Shown here: positions 12,253-14,166 of the stretch, one piece after another
Position numbering within the stretch: position 1 is the first letter of the stretch
How the letters are laid out: each line of letters starts with the position of its first letter
Source: Microcaldota archaeon
GTDB lineage: Archaea; Micrarchaeota; Micrarchaeia; Micrarchaeales; CABMGC01
Direction: 5' to 3'
Length of the DNA: 14,166 nucleotides
Assembly (NCBI GenBank): GCA_021805625.1
Contig: JAJZEU010000022.1
Coordinates: 1 to 14,166, forward strand
Program-made: the position numbers and the translations under genes
The notes under the pieces: generated by a model
What the model was told of the DNA's origin: nothing
Databases searched by the model: none
Seen by the model: only the letters and a program-made list of their open reading frames with translations

Positions 12253-13060
12253 AGTAATCATCCTCGTAATCATCCTCGTAATCAAAGTCGCAGTCTTCTT
12301 CTAGAAGCTCATCTTTCATCCTGTATATTTCGTAGCAGGATGCCCAAGCAGTGCATCTGGCGTAATCCATTGCTATCTTCTTTAGCTTGGTGTGGAAGAA
12401 TTTGTACTCTATGAGCGTCACGCAACTAGTATCAAAACCTTCTACGTAATGTGACCTCTTTTTCGCGATATACCAAACTGCCATGCCGTGCTCTAAGTGA
12501 CCGTAGAACATATATAGCGGCAATGACGAATCTTGTTTGTCTTCGCCTATCAGCATCGCATATCTACCGAGGAGGGTACGTTCGTATATACCAAGGTTGC
12601 GAACGTCTTCCGTTTTTGGGAAATATGGCGATAACTGCGTTACCCACTCATGGCTAACCATTAGATTTAGCATGAATTCTTCTCTTGGCTCTTTATCAAG
12701 TATGTGAGAGAAATGTTCACACATTTTCCTTATACCTGCTTTAATCTCCTCTGAATTGGCTGGCATACCATCGGGGTAGTATTTTCCCTTATTGCAGGAG
12801 CACCACTGCAGGTAATAAACAAAATTATCAAGCGGGCAACTACTGCTGCCGTATGGAGCCTGTGCCAACATTGCGCCCATGCCATGGTCTATGTGTCTAA
12901 ACACAACAGGCTTTGCGCATTCCTCTTTGTACTCCTCCAGTATAAATTCATAGGCGACCATGCCGCCTGCTTCTTCGCATATCTCTTTGATCACGTGTGG
13001 CATAAGGCATGCCGATCTTTTGAATACATGCCTCAAGGTGTTCATTTTATAGCTTCCCAT
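12239..13060 (-). CDS. Unknown 273-residue protein with acidic repeat tail
   Basis: The largest unknown protein of the window. It contains the segment H-x-x-HGM twice, HIDHGM at 56-61 and HLEHGM at 188-193, and a Cys-rich stretch (WCSC at 86-89). The His residues could bind metal, which is inference. The C-terminus (250-272) is very acidic, 15 Asp/Glu of 24, with YEDDYEDDYY, similar in kind to the tail of the 228-residue protein at 528-1214. The start at 13060 overlaps the previous gene by 14 bases; an internal ATG at 13045 with GGGAAG 7 bases upstream is an equal alternative. No family is recognised. Confidence 0.65.
   Translation of the reverse strand: MGSYKMNTLRHVFKRSACLMPHVIKEICEEAGGMVAYEFILEEYKEECAKPVVFRHIDHGMGAMLAQAPYGSSSCPLDNFVYYLQWCSCNKGKYYPDGMPANSEEIKAGIRKMCEHFSHILDKEPREEFMLNLMVSHEWVTQLSPYFPKTEDVRNLGIYERTLLGRYAMLIGEDKQDSSLPLYMFYGHLEHGMAVWYIAKKRSHYVEGFDTSCVTLIEYKFFHTKLKKIAMDYARCTAWASCYEIYRMKDELLEEDCDFDYEDDYEDDYYEES
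12254..12280 (-). repeat. Short tandem repeat coding an acidic tail
   Basis: The 12-base unit GTAATCATCCTC is present twice in a row on the plus strand, with a third partial copy. On the minus strand it codes the repeated DDYE units at the end of the 273-residue protein. Such in-frame short repeats can gain or lose units by slippage, which would change the tail length by four residues without a frameshift. Confidence 0.65.
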
Positions 13061-13559
13061 TGTTCAACTTCCATCCCTTCTTATAGTGATGTTTGTAGCA
13101 ATCGGCAAACGTTTTGTACGCGCTATAGTTGATCAATGCCGATAGCGTTATCCTAACCTTTGGCCTTTTGTAGCTGCAATTGTTTCCAGTTTTAAAGTAA
13201 CTAAGGCACAGACTTCCCTCGCCCATATTATCCCCGTCTTCAATACCAATTTCGCTTAGCAACAGCGTTGGGTTTGCTATGCTGAAGAAATTTCCGCCTA
13301 ATATACCGTCATCAATAGAATAGGAAACACTGCCAAGGTATTCCACTTTACTAATGTGCCAGTTACTTATGCTAAAGTAATGGTTCGTTTCGGGGCTGTC
13401 AGGAATTTGTATCATTGTTATCATGTTGAACGTTAGGAAGTTTGGCCTGAAATATATCGCATTGGCTTCTATTGCGATACAAAAGTCCAAGAAATCCGAC
13501 ACCCTCATGTCCTTGAGAAAATCCAGCTCGGGCTTGTCTAGTATATGTTTGTTAATCAT
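13047..13559 (-). CDS. Unknown 170-residue protein
   Basis: No family is recognised. The ATG overlaps the preceding stop as ATGA and has AAAGGAG 8 bases upstream. The middle is strand-rich and aromatic (HYFSISNWHISKVEYLGSVSYS, then GGNFFSIANP), and the end is basic (CYKHHYKKGWKLNNGK). The composition fits a soluble beta-rich protein. Together with the 273-residue neighbour it forms the largest-protein part of the run. Confidence 0.65.
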   Translation of the reverse strand: MINKHILDKPELDFLKDMRVSDFLDFCIAIEANAIYFRPNFLTFNMITMIQIPDSPETNHYFSISNWHISKVEYLGSVSYSIDDGILGGNFFSIANPTLLLSEIGIEDGDNMGEGSLCLSYFKTGNNCSYKRPKVRITLSALINYSAYKTFADCYKHHYKKGWKLNNGKL

Positions 13560-13858
13560 TCACATCGCTCCTTTAACGCCTTGATTGTGTACGGGTAACA
13601 CTTGGTTTCTTTTATTGTTATTGAAGTAACAAAGGTGTCGATCCCCTGCTCTCTGTACACCTTTTTCTCCGCACGTTGCACAGTGGCCCACACATCATTG
13701 TCCGATATAAAGGAGATTCCTCTATTCGCAATTGCTATGGCTATGTATTTGTCCACTTCGCTAAGCATCTCGCCCATTGTCATCATTGGCAGGGCGCCTA
13801 TAAAATCGTTCACATCTGTTGACAAATAACGGCCTTCGATCGTGTCGAATTCTATCAT
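13556..13858 (-). CDS. Unknown 100-residue protein
   Basis: The ATG has AGGAG 6 bases upstream. Hydrophobic helical stretches (YIAIAIANRGISF) and a strand near the end (TFVTSITIKETKCYPYT) are visible. The stop overlaps the next start as ATGA, so translation of the two is probably coupled. No domain or family is recognised. Confidence 0.65.
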   Translation of the reverse strand: MIEFDTIEGRYLSTDVNDFIGALPMMTMGEMLSEVDKYIAIAIANRGISFISDNDVWATVQRAEKKVYREQGIDTFVTSITIKETKCYPYTIKALKERCE

Positions 13859-13868
13859 CTTATTCTCC

Positions 13869-14123
13869 TCACCTGTTCTTTAGCAGTTGTATTTGGTCGT
13901 GCATGTGTGCTACTTCCAAGTGTAGCGCAATGTTGTCTCTTGAGTACGCCACCAACAGCGAACCCAATGCCAGCAGCAGTGCGACCATCACTGCGTTCAC
14001 GATAAGGCTCGCTTCCAGCGCCGCCTTAATACGTACAACACCACCCGCCAGCTTATTTGCTGGTCGGATGGGGAGTGTCTTAATGTCGTAACCAGGTACG
14101 AAATGCTTGAATTCTTCGCTCAT
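13869..14123 (-). CDS. Single-pass membrane protein, 84 residues
   Basis: One clear membrane segment at about 38-60 (ASLIVNAVMVALLLALGSLLVAY). The first 37 residues are hydrophilic with basic and acidic residues, and the tail after 60 is short and helical (IALHLEVAHMHDQIQLLKN), probably a coiled coil. The start has AAGGAG 7 bases upstream. No signal peptide form is seen, so it is likely an inner-membrane anchored protein; the role is unknown. Confidence 0.7.
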   Translation of the reverse strand: MSEEFKHFVPGYDIKTLPIRPANKLAGGVVRIKAALEASLIVNAVMVALLLALGSLLVAYSRDNIALHLEVAHMHDQIQLLKNR

Positions 14124-14164
14124 GTCAGTTCTCCTTGTTCTGTTGTGTCTTGATGCAATACTGA
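14120..14164 (-). CDS. Possible C-terminal end of an upstream gene
   Basis: In the frame read leftward from 14164, the codons end SVLHQDTTEQGELT and then TGA, which overlaps the next ATG as ATGA, the usual join in this array. A second frame also ends in this stretch a few bases earlier, so the identity is undecided. The rest of the gene lies outside the window. Confidence 0.3.
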   Translation of the reverse strand, partial: SVLHQDTTEQGELT

Positions 14165-14166
14165 TA

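Noticed and set aside
12253..12285. N-terminal extension MITRMITRMIT of the 12016-12252 gene
   Set aside because: It arises from the tandem repeat coding the acidic tail of the 273-residue protein in another frame.

Overview
The window looks like part of a tailed-phage (or phage-derived) genome infecting a bacterium. It holds about 33 very tightly packed small genes. Thirty-two of them, including a fragment at the left edge, lie on the minus strand and one on the plus strand. Many neighbours share 4-base ATGA or GTGA stop/start overlaps, and most have clear bacterial Shine-Dalgarno sites (AAGGA, AAGGAG, GAGGA). Two genes carry recognisable phage recombination signatures: a Sak4/AAA_24-like P-loop ATPase (4653-5594) and a Mu Gam-like, DNA-end-binding, host-nuclease-inhibitor-type protein (8605-9147). 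No structural, lysis, packaging or integrase genes and no tRNAs are visible, so this reads as an early/middle accessory and recombination region. The host cannot be told from the sequence.

Layout, left to right. From 1 to 1214 there are two leftward genes: a protein with two zinc ribbons, cut by the window edge, and a 228-residue protein with a strongly acidic, repeated C-terminal tail. From 1215 to 1642 lies the only long non-coding stretch. It is dense in palindromes and repeats and is probably a divergent control region. From 1643 to 2281 is the only rightward gene, a 212-residue protein of unknown role that could be a regulator. It runs tail to tail into the long leftward array and overlaps its last gene by 11 bases.

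From 2271 to 14166 a continuous leftward array of about 30 genes reads like one operon. In order of transcription (high to low coordinate) it starts with small membrane and unknown proteins. Next come a set of three related 80-125 residue proteins, the Gam-like protein, further small unknown proteins, the ATPase, and finally a ParB/DUF3102-style helix-turn-helix protein near the end. One strong hairpin (9171-9202) sits just upstream of the Gam-like gene.

Functionally, the ATPase and Gam-like protein suggest processing and protection of DNA ends during phage recombination. The many small proteins are typical of host-takeover or anti-defence loci, but none could be given a function. Several start sites were moved to internal ATG codons because these have a good Shine-Dalgarno site and reduce overlap with the upstream gene. 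The clearest new signals are the operator-like array in 1227-1405, two sets of internal paralogues (5656-5964 with 7930-8229, and 9213-10221), and a 46-residue membrane protein at 11528-11668.
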